Shown piece after piece: positions 8,522-15,783 of a stretch of DNA of 64,000 nt. Every line of letters begins with the position of its first letter. The first letter of the stretch is position 1. A program made the position numbers and the translations under genes. The notes beneath the pieces were generated by a model that saw only the letters and a program-made list of their open reading frames with translations, was not told the DNA's origin and searched no databases. Origin of the DNA: Marinobacter confluentis (GTDB lineage: Bacteria; Pseudomonadota; Gammaproteobacteria; Pseudomonadales; Oleiphilaceae); assembly GCF_004785685.1 (NCBI RefSeq), contig NZ_SRPF01000002.1, positions 496,001 to 560,000 on the forward strand, given 5' to 3'.

Positions 8522-8810
8522 CCTGTGATCCCCCCTGAACTCACTTGTCTCTTTTTTTCCCGGAAATGGCAGAAAACGCTAATCCACCTGAACATTTCTG
8601 CAATACGAACATCATGTAATTTCTGGTTCAAAAATTCAGTGACAATTCGTATCCTGACGCCACCCGGTCAGTTTCCCGGATCCATAAGTGTAGTCATAAA
8701 GGCAGAAATTGGGGCCGGATACCTTAGACATTGGTTGAGAGAGCCTTGTGACACCGGCTTTTTAAGGCCACTATTCAAAGCTCTGAAGTTGCGATAATGA
8801 AAAGGACACC

Positions 8811-9518
8811 ATGTTTCTCGAACGCTACCACTCGATCCAGGACGGCAAACTACTGATCAGCGCCCAGCAGGGCAGTCGTTTTGCCAAGGAAGTCGCCGGC
8901 GATTTCAACCCTATTCACAACCCTGATGCACGGCGTTTCTGCGTGCCCGGTGACCTTCTGTTCGCTTTACTGGTGGCGCATTTCGGCCTGTCACGGCAGA
9001 TGACATTTCATTTCCGAAGCCTGCTGGGAGATTGTGTACCGCTGACATTTCGAGAAGATGACGACGGCGTTATCCGGGTGTGTGACGACCGGGACAAGGT
9101 GTATATCGAAGTAGAACGCGAAGGTGAGTCAACGCGGGACCCGGACATTATTGAGCACCTGGTACGTAGCTATGTGGCGGAATCAGGCAAGAACTTCCCC
9201 CACACCATCAAGCCGCTGATGGAAAAGCAGGGCGTGATGTTCAACCCTGACCGGCCGATGATCATGTATCAAAGCATGAGCCTGACCATGGAAACCCTGG
9301 ACGCCCCGGAGCCACAGCTGGAGCTTGGGCATGCGGAACTGGTACCTGACGGCAAACGCGGCAACGTTGCCCTGGACTACCGGTTAATGTCCCGGGGCCG
9401 CGAAGCCGGGCTGGTGTCTAAAAAACTGGTGGTCAGCGGCCTGCGGGAATATGACGCACAGGCCATGGATGCCGTGGTTGAGCAGTTTTACCGCCTCAAG
9501 GAAAAAGCCTGGGACTGA
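8811..9518 (+). CDS. DUF3581 protein with MaoC/hotdog-like motif
   Basis: A 235-residue protein of the DUF3581 family, seen mainly in marine gammaproteobacteria and uncharacterised. Near the N-terminus it carries FAKEVAGDFNPIHNPDA (D31, N33, H36), which is close to the GDxNPxH catalytic signature of MaoC-type (R)-hydratases and related hotdog enzymes, followed by VPGDLLFALLV as in those enzymes. This suggests a hotdog fold, possibly double, acting on acyl thioesters (inference). There is no signal peptide, so it is cytoplasmic. AAGGAC lies just before the start. It converges with the DUF1499 gene eight bases away. Confidence 0.82.
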   Translation: MFLERYHSIQDGKLLISAQQGSRFAKEVAGDFNPIHNPDARRFCVPGDLLFALLVAHFGLSRQMTFHFRSLLGDCVPLTFREDDDGVIRVCDDRDKVYIEVEREGESTRDPDIIEHLVRSYVAESGKNFPHTIKPLMEKQGVMFNPDRPMIMYQSMSLTMETLDAPEPQLELGHAELVPDGKRGNVALDYRLMSRGREAGLVSKKLVVSGLREYDAQAMDAVVEQFYRLKEKAWD

Positions 9519-9526
9519 CGCCCAGG

Positions 9527-9919
9527 TCAGGCAAGCTCGAACTTTCTGCGTATACCCTCTACCCGCTTGCGGTTGACGCCAAGGTCGGAATAGCCAAGGC
9601 GTGAAGCGGAGCGGACGTGCACTACCCCCTCATCGGGATCACAGAAAAACTCCAAATCGTCGACAAACCCCAACAGTTTTGACGAACACTCGAAATACAG
9701 GTAATTCTCGCCCTCGTCGACCAGTCGGGTGCCGGACATATTATTGACCACGTCTGTTAATCTTCTCATTTCGGCGCCCGGATCACCGGAAATCCGCAGG
9801 GGCATCACCCGTTGCCGTGGCGAACTCGCCTGGCTGGACACACAGTTTGGTGTGCCAGGACAGGCCGCCAGTTTGCCATCTTTTACCCCAAGGTTGCCGG
9901 GTCGCTTGCCTGCAAACAT
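9527..9919 (-). CDS. DUF1499 protein
   Basis: A 130-residue protein with the DUF1499 pattern: an N-terminal CPGTPNCVSSQ segment, a central RLVDEGENYLYFECSSKLLGFVDDLEF strand region, and the terminal block VHVRSASRLGYSDLGVNRKRVEGIRRKF. The family is widespread and its function unknown; members are small, often lipid-anchored or cytoplasmic. Here there is no signal peptide. The start is supported by AGGAAAG five bases upstream. It may be co-transcribed with the MscS gene upstream (51 bases between). Confidence 0.88.
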   Translation of the reverse strand: MFAGKRPGNLGVKDGKLAACPGTPNCVSSQASSPRQRVMPLRISGDPGAEMRRLTDVVNNMSGTRLVDEGENYLYFECSSKLLGFVDDLEFFCDPDEGVVHVRSASRLGYSDLGVNRKRVEGIRRKFELA

Positions 9920-9970
9920 AGTCTTTCCTTTTTTGAATCAGATTTGAATAAGAGCTGAATAAGCGTCGAA

Positions 9971-11035
9971 TCAAAGAAGCTCGTTGGCTGTCTCAAGCAT
10001 CTGCGCACGGTGTCTGGGCAGATACTCGGGGTATTGGTTCTGGATAAACCGGATCATTCCCTCTCGCATGTCGCAGCGAAGGTTCCACAGTGTACTGGAG
10101 TCACCGGCGCTCATCAGAAAACGGATCTGGATAGCCTTGTCGCCTGCATCAACCACCTGCACGGATTCTGTGACGCCATCCCAGGCGGACGAAGCCCTCA
10201 GCAGCCTTGCGTATTCCTCACGCAGCGGTTCGATCGGAATGCCGTAGTCAGTCCAGATCATGGCGCTGCCGATCAGGTCCGCACTGTTACGGGTCCAGTT
10301 CTGAAACGGATTCTCAATAAACCACTGCAGAGGCACCACCAGGCGCCGAAGGTCCCAGACCCGCAACACCACATAGGTGGCGGTTACTTCTTCCACCCAG
10401 CACCATTCGCCCTGGACGTGCAGCACATCGTCTATCCGGAACGGCTGGGTCAGCGCAATCTGCATGCCCGCAAGCAGGTTACTCAGAACCGGGCGCGCGG
10501 CAAAGCCCAGTATGATGCCACCAACACCGGCCGACGCGAGTAGGCTGGTACCCAGCTGACGGACCGGATCAAACGTCATCAACGCGATACCGGTACCGAG
10601 CAGCACTATAACGATATTCAGGCCACGCACCAGGAAACGGGTCTGGGTTTCCACCTTGCGGGCTCGCTTCCATTGCCCCTCAAGCACGGGATTGAGTTTT
10701 ACAATCACCTCACCGATTGACGACGTACAGCGCACCGCTGCCCAGGTAACGGAAATAACCAGAAGCACTGTAGCAAGCTGCTGGAAGTTATCCAGAAACG
10801 GAAGGTCGTCAGGCGCTGCCTCAAGAACACCGTTGAGGACCAGCAGGCAGAAAGCCATTCCCAGGGCCCGGGCGGAGGCATCAAAAAACAGACGGGCCAC
10901 AGACGTCGTTTTGGACAGGCGCCTGACCAGAAACGCAACGATCCGGCTGAACACATAGGCGGCCAGAACCGCGAGCAACGAAAGTGCAGCCGTATCCAGC
11001 CAGGCTTTTACGCCCTCTTCCAAGATTGCCTGCAT
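9971..11035 (-). CDS. MscS-family mechanosensitive ion channel
   Basis: A 354-residue inner-membrane protein with four or five hydrophobic helices and the MscS pore and beta domain: GVGGIILGFAARPVLSNLLAGMQIALTQPFRIDDVL, then a strand-rich domain ending in the RRLVVPLQWFIENPFQNW segment. Channels of this class release solutes on hypo-osmotic shock. Replacement of the usual AAA/GQD-rich pore helix by GFAARPVLSN places it in the short YbdG/MSMEG-like group rather than E. coli MscS itself. The start is ATG 11035 (GGAGGGA just upstream) rather than a TTG nine codons earlier. Confidence 0.87.
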   Translation of the reverse strand: MQAILEEGVKAWLDTAALSLLAVLAAYVFSRIVAFLVRRLSKTTSVARLFFDASARALGMAFCLLVLNGVLEAAPDDLPFLDNFQQLATVLLVISVTWAAVRCTSSIGEVIVKLNPVLEGQWKRARKVETQTRFLVRGLNIVIVLLGTGIALMTFDPVRQLGTSLLASAGVGGIILGFAARPVLSNLLAGMQIALTQPFRIDDVLHVQGEWCWVEEVTATYVVLRVWDLRRLVVPLQWFIENPFQNWTRNSADLIGSAMIWTDYGIPIEPLREEYARLLRASSAWDGVTESVQVVDAGDKAIQIRFLMSAGDSSTLWNLRCDMREGMIRFIQNQYPEYLPRHRAQMLETANELL

Positions 11036-11082
11036 CCGTCCCTCCACCGGTTTCCCTGACAATTGACGGTCAAATTAACAGA

Positions 11083-11964
11083 CTATGCCCGAGCGGAAAA
11101 CGACTCCAGAAACTTTCGGTAGGACTCAGACACCGCCCAGGGCGCCTCAACCTGCGGATAGTGGCCAATCGTCGGCAGCTCTTCCAGCCAGGCCAGCGGC
11201 AGGCCAAGCTCCCGGTAACGCGACACCATGTGCAGGCCGGACACCGGGTCAACCGAGCCATTGATCAGGCTAATCGGGACACGGAACTGACGCAGGGCGT
11301 CCACCCAGCGGTCTCGATGCCGTTTGCGATCACTCATGTAAGTAATCAGGTTATGGAAGATGTGCTTGCCATCGTTGTAGGTCACCAGTGACCAGAAATC
11401 GTCCAGCTCCTGAGCCGATGGTTTAGTATCCGGCCCGAACACACGGGAAAAGGCACTGTCGAACTTCCGTTTGCTCGATAGCTTGTTGAAAAGCCACCCC
11501 AGCGGGCTCAGCAGCAGTTTCTGGGTCAGCAGCGCGCGGTGAGTTTCCGGAAACAGCCCACCGTTCAAAAAGCAGACGGACCGCCACTGGCCAACGCCCT
11601 CCCCTGAATTCTGCCGCGCCAACAGTTCCTGCGCCACAGTGTCACCATAGTCATGGGCCAGCACATGAAACTCTTCCAGCTCCAGGAGTTTGACCAGGCC
11701 CTCAATCAGGTCCGCCTGTTCATGAATGGAATAACGATGGTCAGCGGGCTTGTCAGAAAATCCAAAACCCAGCATATCCACGGCCACCAGTCGATAATAC
11801 CTGCGCAGCATGGACCATATGGGCAACCAGTCCCAACTGGAGGTGGGAAAGCCATGAATCAGAAGAATGGTTTCCTGGCCCGGATCGCCTTCGTCCACCG
11901 TGAACAGGTTGCGACCACGGATGTTGTGGTAGACGCCTCTGGCCTTCCAGTCGTCGGGTTTCAC
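11083..11964 (-). CDS. Alpha/beta hydrolase, MEST/epoxide-hydrolase-like
   Basis: A 293-residue alpha/beta hydrolase with an Asp nucleophile: the elbow reads LAHDYGDTVAQELL (D105), the oxyanion region LLIHGFPTSSWDW (35-45), and the catalytic His sits in GHYPQVE. The middle cap, with FLNGGLFPETHRALLTQKLLL and YNDGKHIFHNLITYMSDRKRHRDRWVDAL as successive helices, closely follows vertebrate MEST/PEG1, which keeps the same SHDYGD, NGGIFPETHRP and RRWVGAL landmarks. The Asp nucleophile is shared with haloalkane dehalogenases and epoxide hydrolases; the substrate is unknown. It is divergent from a TetR regulator across a perfect 16-bp palindrome, so it is probably repressed by it. Confidence 0.85.
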   Translation of the reverse strand: MKPDDWKARGVYHNIRGRNLFTVDEGDPGQETILLIHGFPTSSWDWLPIWSMLRRYYRLVAVDMLGFGFSDKPADHRYSIHEQADLIEGLVKLLELEEFHVLAHDYGDTVAQELLARQNSGEGVGQWRSVCFLNGGLFPETHRALLTQKLLLSPLGWLFNKLSSKRKFDSAFSRVFGPDTKPSAQELDDFWSLVTYNDGKHIFHNLITYMSDRKRHRDRWVDALRQFRVPISLINGSVDPVSGLHMVSRYRELGLPLAWLEELPTIGHYPQVEAPWAVSESYRKFLESFSARA

Positions 11965-12030
11965 ATTGGATTCCTTGTGCTGTTGTCACGGCCTGGCGAC
12001 CGTTTATGCCACTGAGAATGCTAGAACCTG

Positions 12031-12046
12031 AACTTGACGTCAAGTT
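12031..12046. promoter_or_regulatory. Perfect 16-bp palindrome, probable TetR operator
   Basis: AACTTGACGTCAAGTT is its own reverse complement over all 16 bases. It lies 43 bases before the TetR start and 67 bases before the divergent hydrolase start, where a TetR dimer would block both promoters. Assignment to the adjacent regulator is inference from position. Confidence 0.65.
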
Positions 12047-12088
12047 TTGGTTGTTGTTCAATCCGCCTATACCGATTGGACAATCCCT

Positions 12089-12718
12089 ATGAAAGCAACT
12101 CCGAAAGCTGCCCCAAAACAGCAGCGTGCAATTCTCAAACGGAACGCCCTGCTTGCATCCGCCTTTGCCGAATTTTCCGCCCGGGGCTTTGAAGCCACAA
12201 CCGCCAAATCCATTGCCGACAGAGCGGGCGTTGCCACTGGCACCTTCTACCAGTATTTCCACAACAAGGATGACGTATTGCTGGAAATCACCCGGCAGCG
12301 TTTTGAAGAGCTGCATGACCATCTACAGGTGCCCGATACCGGCCTGGAAGTGGCCGGCAGCGCCAATGACGCCGGTAACGTCAAGCCGATCTTCCGGCAG
12401 GCACTGGGGTTTCTATACGACTTTCATCAGCAGGAAGCCGGTCTTCATGATGTTCTGGAGTACCGGCGGCGGGTTGACCCTGGCCTGGCGGCGCTGATGG
12501 ATAAGGGTGAAGCCATACTGATGGAGCGGGTTCGGGCGTTCGTGGCCCGTTATGTGCGCGATCAGATTGAAACCACCGCTTTCTGCCTGTTTTCCATGGC
12601 TGAAGGCATCGTGCACCGTCATGTTTTTCAGGGGCACCCGGCCGTTTCCCGGGATCAGGTCATTGAAACGGGAACCCGATTGTTATCGGCCTATTTCGAA
12701 CAGCAGAGCAAACGTTGA
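12089..12718 (+). CDS. TetR/AcrR-family transcriptional regulator
   Basis: A 209-residue regulator. After a basic N-terminal tail (MKATPKAAPKQQRAILKRN) comes the TetR helix-turn-helix, LASAFAEFSARGFEATTAKSIADRAGVATGTFYQYFHNKDDVLLEI in pieces across residues 18-62, then a helical ligand-binding domain. The start is the ATG at 12089; the frame extends upstream to a GTG/TTG inside the palindrome, which is unlikely. It is divergent from the MEST-like hydrolase and is followed eight bases later by the N-acyl-D-amino-acid deacylase gene, so it probably forms an operon with that gene and is autoregulated. Confidence 0.9.
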   Translation: MKATPKAAPKQQRAILKRNALLASAFAEFSARGFEATTAKSIADRAGVATGTFYQYFHNKDDVLLEITRQRFEELHDHLQVPDTGLEVAGSANDAGNVKPIFRQALGFLYDFHQQEAGLHDVLEYRRRVDPGLAALMDKGEAILMERVRAFVARYVRDQIETTAFCLFSMAEGIVHRHVFQGHPAVSRDQVIETGTRLLSAYFEQQSKR

Positions 12719-12725
12719 GGCGATC

Positions 12726-14609
12726 ATGAGTGATACATCAGCACAGAACAGAGTCTGGGATTATCTGATCCGCGGCGCCAAGGTTTTTGATGGCAGCGGC
12801 AATCTGCCGGTACGGGAAGACATCGCCATCGCCGGCGGCAAAATAGCTGCCCGGGCGCCGGAACTGGACCCCGCCATGGCCCGCAAGGTCATTGACGGAG
12901 AGGACCGCTGGGCCATGCCCGGCCTGTTCGATATCCACACCCACTATGATCTGGAGCTGGAAGTCGCCCCTGGCCTGCCCGAATCCGTCCGCCACGGCAC
13001 CACCACCGTGGTTATTGCCAACTGCAGCCTCGGGCTGGCGTTCGGCGCCCAGCGCAAGGACGGCGCCGATCCAATTGTCGACTGTTACGCCCGGGTCGAA
13101 AACATTCCAAAAACGGTGCTCAGGGCAACTGCCGACAAGGTGGATTGGCAGAATCCAAAAGAATACATGCAGCATCTGAACCGGCTTAACCTGGGCCCCA
13201 ACCTGGTCACCATGGTGCCCCATTCCATGCTGCGTATAGAGGTGATGGGGTTTGAAGCCAGCATTTCCCGGGACCCGACCGAAGACGAACTGGTGGCCAT
13301 GGAAACGCTGCTGGAACAGGCCCTGGATGACGGCTACGCCGGTTTTTCCACCGACGCCCTGCCCTTTCACTATCTGGCGAACCAGCCCAACACCCGCAAA
13401 ACCATTCCGACCCAGTTCGCCAAGTACCACGAGATCAAGCGGCTGACCGACGTAGTGCGCCGTAAGGGCGGTGTCTGGCAGGCCACGCCGCCCAAGGACA
13501 GCACCATTGGTACCATCAAGACCTTCCTGCTCAGCTGTGGCAGGATTCACGGCAAGCCCCTGAAAACCACCGTGGTGGCAGCACTGGATGTGCAGAGCAA
13601 CCGTAAGATCGTGCGCCTGGCCCGGTTGCTGGCGCGGGTTCTGAACTCCCGCCTGCTGAAGGGAGACTTCCACCTGCAGGCACTGGCCGCGCCCTTCAAG
13701 ACCTGGTCCGATGGCGCAGTAACACCGCTTTCCGAGGAAATCGAAGAGCTGCGGATTCTGAACGAAACCGAGCTTGAAGACCGGGAAACCCGACGCCGGA
13801 TTCTGGACGACCCGGAATACATCGACCAGTTCAAGGCCATGTGGATGCACGGCAAGAAAGGCTTTGGCCTGGCCCGGCTCAAGCGGCTGCTGCGTCTGGA
13901 AGACTACGCCTTCAATCGCACCATGTCGGACATGACCATCGACGTCTGCCCGCTCCGGGAATGGGAAGGCATGACCTTTGAAGCAGTCTACGACCGCATA
14001 AAGGCGGCCAACAAGGGAAGGATGGAGCTCTCAGACAGCGAAAAAGCCCTGATTCAGGAGCACTTTGCCAGGGTGAAAGACGAAGGCGATTTCGTGATGG
14101 CCATGCTGCGCGCCTTCGACCGCGATCTGAGCTGGTATACCGTCTCTGCCAACCGGGATGAACGGCTGGTGCGCAAACTGCTGATGGACCGCCAGCTGCT
14201 GCCCGGTTTTAACGACAGTGGCGCCCACCTGACCAATATGGCGTTTTACGACGGCAACCTGCGGGCACTGAAACTGGCCTCGGACGGCGGTGATGAAGAC
14301 GTCGCCTACATGGTCCGCCGCCTGACCAGCGACCCGGCCCGGGTCTTCGGCGTTAAAGGTGGCAGCATCAATGTGGGTGACCAGGCAGACCTGATCCTCA
14401 TCGACCCCTCTGCCCTGCGCCGCCTGGACCACAACAACACCGTTAAACGCCAGTATCGTGAAGAATTCCAGCATGAACAACTGGTCAACCGCACCGACGG
14501 CGTTGTGCCCCTGGTGATGATTGCCGGCCATGCGGCCTGGAACGGGGATGACTTTGAGCAGGATCTGGGTAACACCCGGATGGGCAAAGTTCTCGAAACC
14601 ACTTTCTAG
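12726..14609 (+). CDS. N-acyl-D-amino-acid deacylase family amidohydrolase
   Basis: A 627-residue metal-dependent amidohydrolase. The N-terminal composite beta domain (VWDYLIRGAKVFDGSGN) leads into the TIM-barrel metal motif DIHTHYDLELE, then HGTTTVVIANCSLGLAF, the counterpart of the GNCG segment of D-aminoacylases. The C-terminal GFNDSGAHLTNMA holds the conserved Asp/His, and the family end ARVFGVKGGSINVGDQADLILID is present. It hydrolyses N-acyl-D-amino acids or similar amides. It is longer than the usual 480-500 residues because of an insert around residues 270-440. ATG 12726 with GAGG five bases upstream is the start; the longer open frame upstream overlaps the TetR gene. Confidence 0.87.
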   Translation: MSDTSAQNRVWDYLIRGAKVFDGSGNLPVREDIAIAGGKIAARAPELDPAMARKVIDGEDRWAMPGLFDIHTHYDLELEVAPGLPESVRHGTTTVVIANCSLGLAFGAQRKDGADPIVDCYARVENIPKTVLRATADKVDWQNPKEYMQHLNRLNLGPNLVTMVPHSMLRIEVMGFEASISRDPTEDELVAMETLLEQALDDGYAGFSTDALPFHYLANQPNTRKTIPTQFAKYHEIKRLTDVVRRKGGVWQATPPKDSTIGTIKTFLLSCGRIHGKPLKTTVVAALDVQSNRKIVRLARLLARVLNSRLLKGDFHLQALAAPFKTWSDGAVTPLSEEIEELRILNETELEDRETRRRILDDPEYIDQFKAMWMHGKKGFGLARLKRLLRLEDYAFNRTMSDMTIDVCPLREWEGMTFEAVYDRIKAANKGRMELSDSEKALIQEHFARVKDEGDFVMAMLRAFDRDLSWYTVSANRDERLVRKLLMDRQLLPGFNDSGAHLTNMAFYDGNLRALKLASDGGDEDVAYMVRRLTSDPARVFGVKGGSINVGDQADLILIDPSALRRLDHNNTVKRQYREEFQHEQLVNRTDGVVPLVMIAGHAAWNGDDFEQDLGNTRMGKVLETTF

Positions 14610-14636
14610 CAGTCCACTAGCAGCCCAACCAGCGAT

Positions 14637-14677
14637 CCCGTTTTGGTGCGCCGCAACGCCAGGCGCACCAAAACGGG
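14637..14677. promoter_or_regulatory. Long perfect inverted repeat, NtrC-like enhancer candidate
   Basis: CCCGTTTTGGTGCGCC (14637-14652) and its exact reverse complement (14662-14677) flank a nine-base spacer. Each arm read outward, GCACCAAAACGGG, resembles the NtrC consensus TGCACCAAAATGGTGCA in its strong half. It lies about 110-150 bases upstream of a sigma-54 promoter-like element, the normal place for an enhancer. It has no U-tract, so it is not a standard terminator, although it could also act in 3'-end formation of the deacylase mRNA. Confidence 0.5.
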
Positions 14678-14787
14678 ACAATGCGCGGAGCATAAAGATC
14701 CCGCTCTGTTTTTCGGCTCTCCGCGTGGCCCTCCGAACTGCCTTCAGTTAATTGAAATTCAGACTATTTTCAGATTCACGCCTTAAC

Positions 14788-14803
14788 CGGCACGGCGCTT
14801 GCG
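14788..14803 (+). promoter_or_regulatory. Sigma-54 (-24/-12) promoter element
   Basis: CGGCACGGCGCTTGCG matches the -24/-12 consensus TGGCACG-N4-TTGCW with the invariant GG and GC exactly ten bases apart. Transcription would start near 14814 and give a leader of about 150 bases before the formate/nitrite channel start. It has not been tested; the match is by eye. Confidence 0.6.
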
Positions 14804-14874
14804 TCAGATAAGCCAGATCCTGTTGACGATCTTCACTGATATTGCAGTCCCGGAAAACTGAGTTTTGGACAATG

Positions 14875-14922
14875 GCGTCCACACAATCTGACAATGTCAG
14901 ACGGTTGTGGGCGCTTTTTTTT
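14875..14922 (+). terminator. Leader intrinsic terminator (attenuator candidate)
   Basis: A strong hairpin with a TCTGAC/GTCAGA apical stem and an AAT loop is extended by ACAA/TTGT and CC/GG and GCG/CGC pairs and followed by eight T residues (14915-14922). It stands inside the transcribed leader, 46 bases before the start of the formate/nitrite channel gene, so it must be read through for expression. Just upstream, ACTG-ATATTG-CAGT (14835-14848) forms a small hairpin with a six-base loop. Confidence 0.7.
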
Positions 14923-14967
14923 GGGCCTGAAAATCATGTTCACACGCTACACAACGAGGTAAAAAGC

Positions 14968-15780
14968 ATGTCTTATCTTCAACCCAACGAGTTTGTCACC
15001 AAACTTGTGGATGCCGGTGAAGCCAAAATCTACATGGGCACACGGGACACACTGATTCGCGCTTTCATGGCGGGGGCAACACTGGCGTTGGCCGTCATTT
15101 TTGCGATCACCATTGCCGTTCAGACCGGCTCTTTCCTGTTAGGTGCACTGCTTTTCCCGGTGGGTTTCTGCATGCTCTACCTGATGGGGTATGACCTGCT
15201 TACAGGTGTCTTCACGCTGGTACCACTCGCTCTTCTGGACAAACGGCCCGGCGTAACCGTGCCACGCATGCTCAAATGTTGGGGACTGGTTGGGCTGGGT
15301 AACCTCGGCGGCGCACTTTTTATCGCCACCTTTGGTTACCTGAACTTTTCAATGGGCGGCACCGAAGAAATCAGCGCCATTGGCCAGAAAATGATGGAAG
15401 TGGGCGAAAGCCGCACCGTGGGCTATCAGGAAGCCGGCGCAGCCGGATGGCTGGTGCTGTTCCTGCGCGGCGTATTCTGTAACTGGATGGTGTCCATGGG
15501 TGTGGTCGGTGCCACCATTTCCACCCACGTAACTGGCAAGATCATGGCCATGTGGATGCCGATCATCGTGTTCTTCTATCTGGGTTTCGAGCACTCCGTG
15601 GTAAACATGTTCCTGTTCCCGATCGGCCTGATGATGGGCGCGGATTTCTCTCTCTACCAGTACATCATGTGGAATGAAATCCCCACGGTTCTGGGCAACC
15701 TGGTGGGCGGCCTGACCCTGGTCGGCCTGGTGCTTTACACCACCCACGTTCGCACCCAGGCCAAGAAGTCTTTTGCCTAA
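14968..15780 (+). CDS. Formate/nitrite transporter (FNT) family channel
   Basis: A 270-residue inner-membrane protein of the FocA/NirC family with six hydrophobic helices. Family features are the N-terminal EAKIYMGTRDTLIRAFMAGATLALAV segment, GYDLLTGVFTLVPLALLDKRPGV, the NWMVSMGVVG region, and GFEHSVVNMFLFPIGLMMGA with the central pore His. It passes nitrite or formate across the membrane. ATG 14968 has GAGG nine bases upstream; the open frame before it covers the leader terminator and is not coding. The neighbour on the other strand is a PP2C/kinase gene of the type found in nitrate/nitrite assimilation clusters of Pseudomonas, and the promoter looks NtrC/sigma-54 driven, so assimilatory nitrite uptake is the best guess. 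Confidence 0.88.
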   Translation: MSYLQPNEFVTKLVDAGEAKIYMGTRDTLIRAFMAGATLALAVIFAITIAVQTGSFLLGALLFPVGFCMLYLMGYDLLTGVFTLVPLALLDKRPGVTVPRMLKCWGLVGLGNLGGALFIATFGYLNFSMGGTEEISAIGQKMMEVGESRTVGYQEAGAAGWLVLFLRGVFCNWMVSMGVVGATISTHVTGKIMAMWMPIIVFFYLGFEHSVVNMFLFPIGLMMGADFSLYQYIMWNEIPTVLGNLVGGLTLVGLVLYTTHVRTQAKKSFA

Positions 15781-15783
15781 AGG

